Shown: positions 63,470-64,000 of the stretch, in pieces
Numbering within the stretch: the stretch's first letter is position 1
Layout: every line of letters begins with the position of its first letter
Origin: Solicoccozyma terricola
Lineage: Eukaryota > Basidiomycota > Tremellomycetes > Filobasidiales > Piskurozymaceae
Assembly: GCA_001600875.1 (NCBI GenBank)
Contig: BCLD01000020.1
Span: 370,006-434,005, forward strand
DNA length: 64,000 nt
Direction: 5' to 3'
Made by a program: the position numbers and the translations under genes
Notes under the pieces: model-generated
Database searches by the model: none
Told to the model about the DNA's origin: nothing
The model's input: only the letters and a program-made list of their open reading frames with translations

Positions 63470-64000
63470 CAGATACGGGTCTTGATTGGAAAGTCTTGGG
63501 TGTATGAATGTACCGCGGCCGGATGTGCTTGCCGTTTGCTCTCAGACCAGCGGTTATGCGAGCGTAGCCCGATCGACAGCGCCAAATGAGAGACTGAGAG
63601 GTTGACGACATCCCGGACAGACCAGATTCCGGTCTCTTCCAAGAAATCGCATAGGACGCTTGCGGAATGAACGGCTTGTTCCTGTTCCGATTTGATGCAC
63701 GAATGGTGATGGCTTCCAAATTGTGGATCTCTGGCCAGAGGCGCAGTGGCGTGTTTCCTTTCTGTCCGATAGCGATATCGACGTAATGCATCCTGAGCCG
63801 TGCGTAGTCCCTGTTCTCCGGAACGTACTTGTCCTGGATATACTCCCGAATGGCCGCGAACACGAGTAACTGAGGATTGATACGTCCTGGCACGTGAACA
63901 GGGGACTTGCCGCCCGAAGAAAGCTGGCCATCGACCAAATCGTTGTAGACCAGTGCCAGCCGCAGTAGCACCTCCTCCGGACGAAGCTGCCCTCGGGACA
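63470..64000 (-). pseudogene. NB-ARC paralogue fragment at the right edge
   Basis: The minus strand encodes the winged-helix part, VLLRLALVYNDLVDGQ, VFAAIREYIQDKYVPENRDY and LWPEIHNLEAIT. After a frame change at about 63705 it continues AVHSA-like sequence to FLEETGIWSVRDVVNLSV. All align with residues about 640-780 of the protein at 59033. Sequence after that does not match the TPR units. The gene would begin beyond base 64000 and points tail to tail at its intact paralogue, 50 bp away. Confidence 0.82.

Overview
This window is nuclear DNA of a filamentous fungus, most likely a basidiomycete. The genes carry many short introns (about 50-90 nt, GTRRGT donors, YAG acceptors). The recognisable families are fungal: a Zn2Cys6 regulator, a Ytp1-like protein, NIMA-type kinase, MFS carriers, and NLR-like STAND proteins. 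The phylum is an inference. I see no rRNA, tRNA or CRISPR. Coding density is low. Much of the sequence is broken genes, Copia (Ty1-type) retrotransposon pieces, solo LTRs and two unnamed dispersed repeats, called R1 and R2 here.

Layout. 1-427: LTR and primer site of a Copia element running off the left edge. 1.3-2.0 kb: tail of a WD40 protein. 3.0-6.35 kb (minus): a five-exon gene of unknown function. 7.7-8.7 kb: R2 copies in inverted orientation around a 42-nt G run. 9.0-11.2 kb (minus): a long orphan reading frame cut at its 5' end by a Copia gag fragment. 12.4-14.4 kb: an intact orphan gene. 15.7-18.7 kb: a many-exon Zn2Cys6 transcription factor. 19-29 kb: gene fragments (sugar transporter tail, patatin tail, Copia RT, Ytp1-like, two MFS carriers) among LTRs and repeats. 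32.4-35.6 kb: a Copia element that holds an NB-ARC fragment and has been partly inverted. 36.5-38.1 kb: NIMA-like kinase cut by R2. 40.3-42.5 kb (minus): two tandem patatins, one broken. 43.2-51.1 kb: Copia remnants and solo LTRs. 52.0-53.5 kb: CHAT-domain protein and a facing fragment of a second one. 55.8-57.8 kb (minus): low-molecular-weight phosphatase and a truncated MFS carrier. 59.0-63.4 kb: an apparently complete patatin / NB-ARC / TPR protein, the best candidate NLR-like cell-death sensor here. The right edge (minus) holds part of another NB-ARC paralogue.

How it fits together. The unifying theme is a turnover zone for NLR-like modules. Patatin effector domains, NB-ARC switches, near-identical TPR repeats, a WD40 sensor tail and CHAT domains occur as one intact gene and at least six partial or decayed copies, scattered and reshuffled by Copia elements. 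In fungi, patatin-NB-ARC-TPR proteins such as PLP-1 of Neurospora are known allorecognition cell-death receptors; the same role here is inference.

Caveat: several frame breaks fall in short homopolymers (T7 in the CHAT gene, G4 in the Ytp1-like gene, a C run in a patatin) and there are scattered Ns. Some apparent pseudogenes may therefore be sequencing errors.
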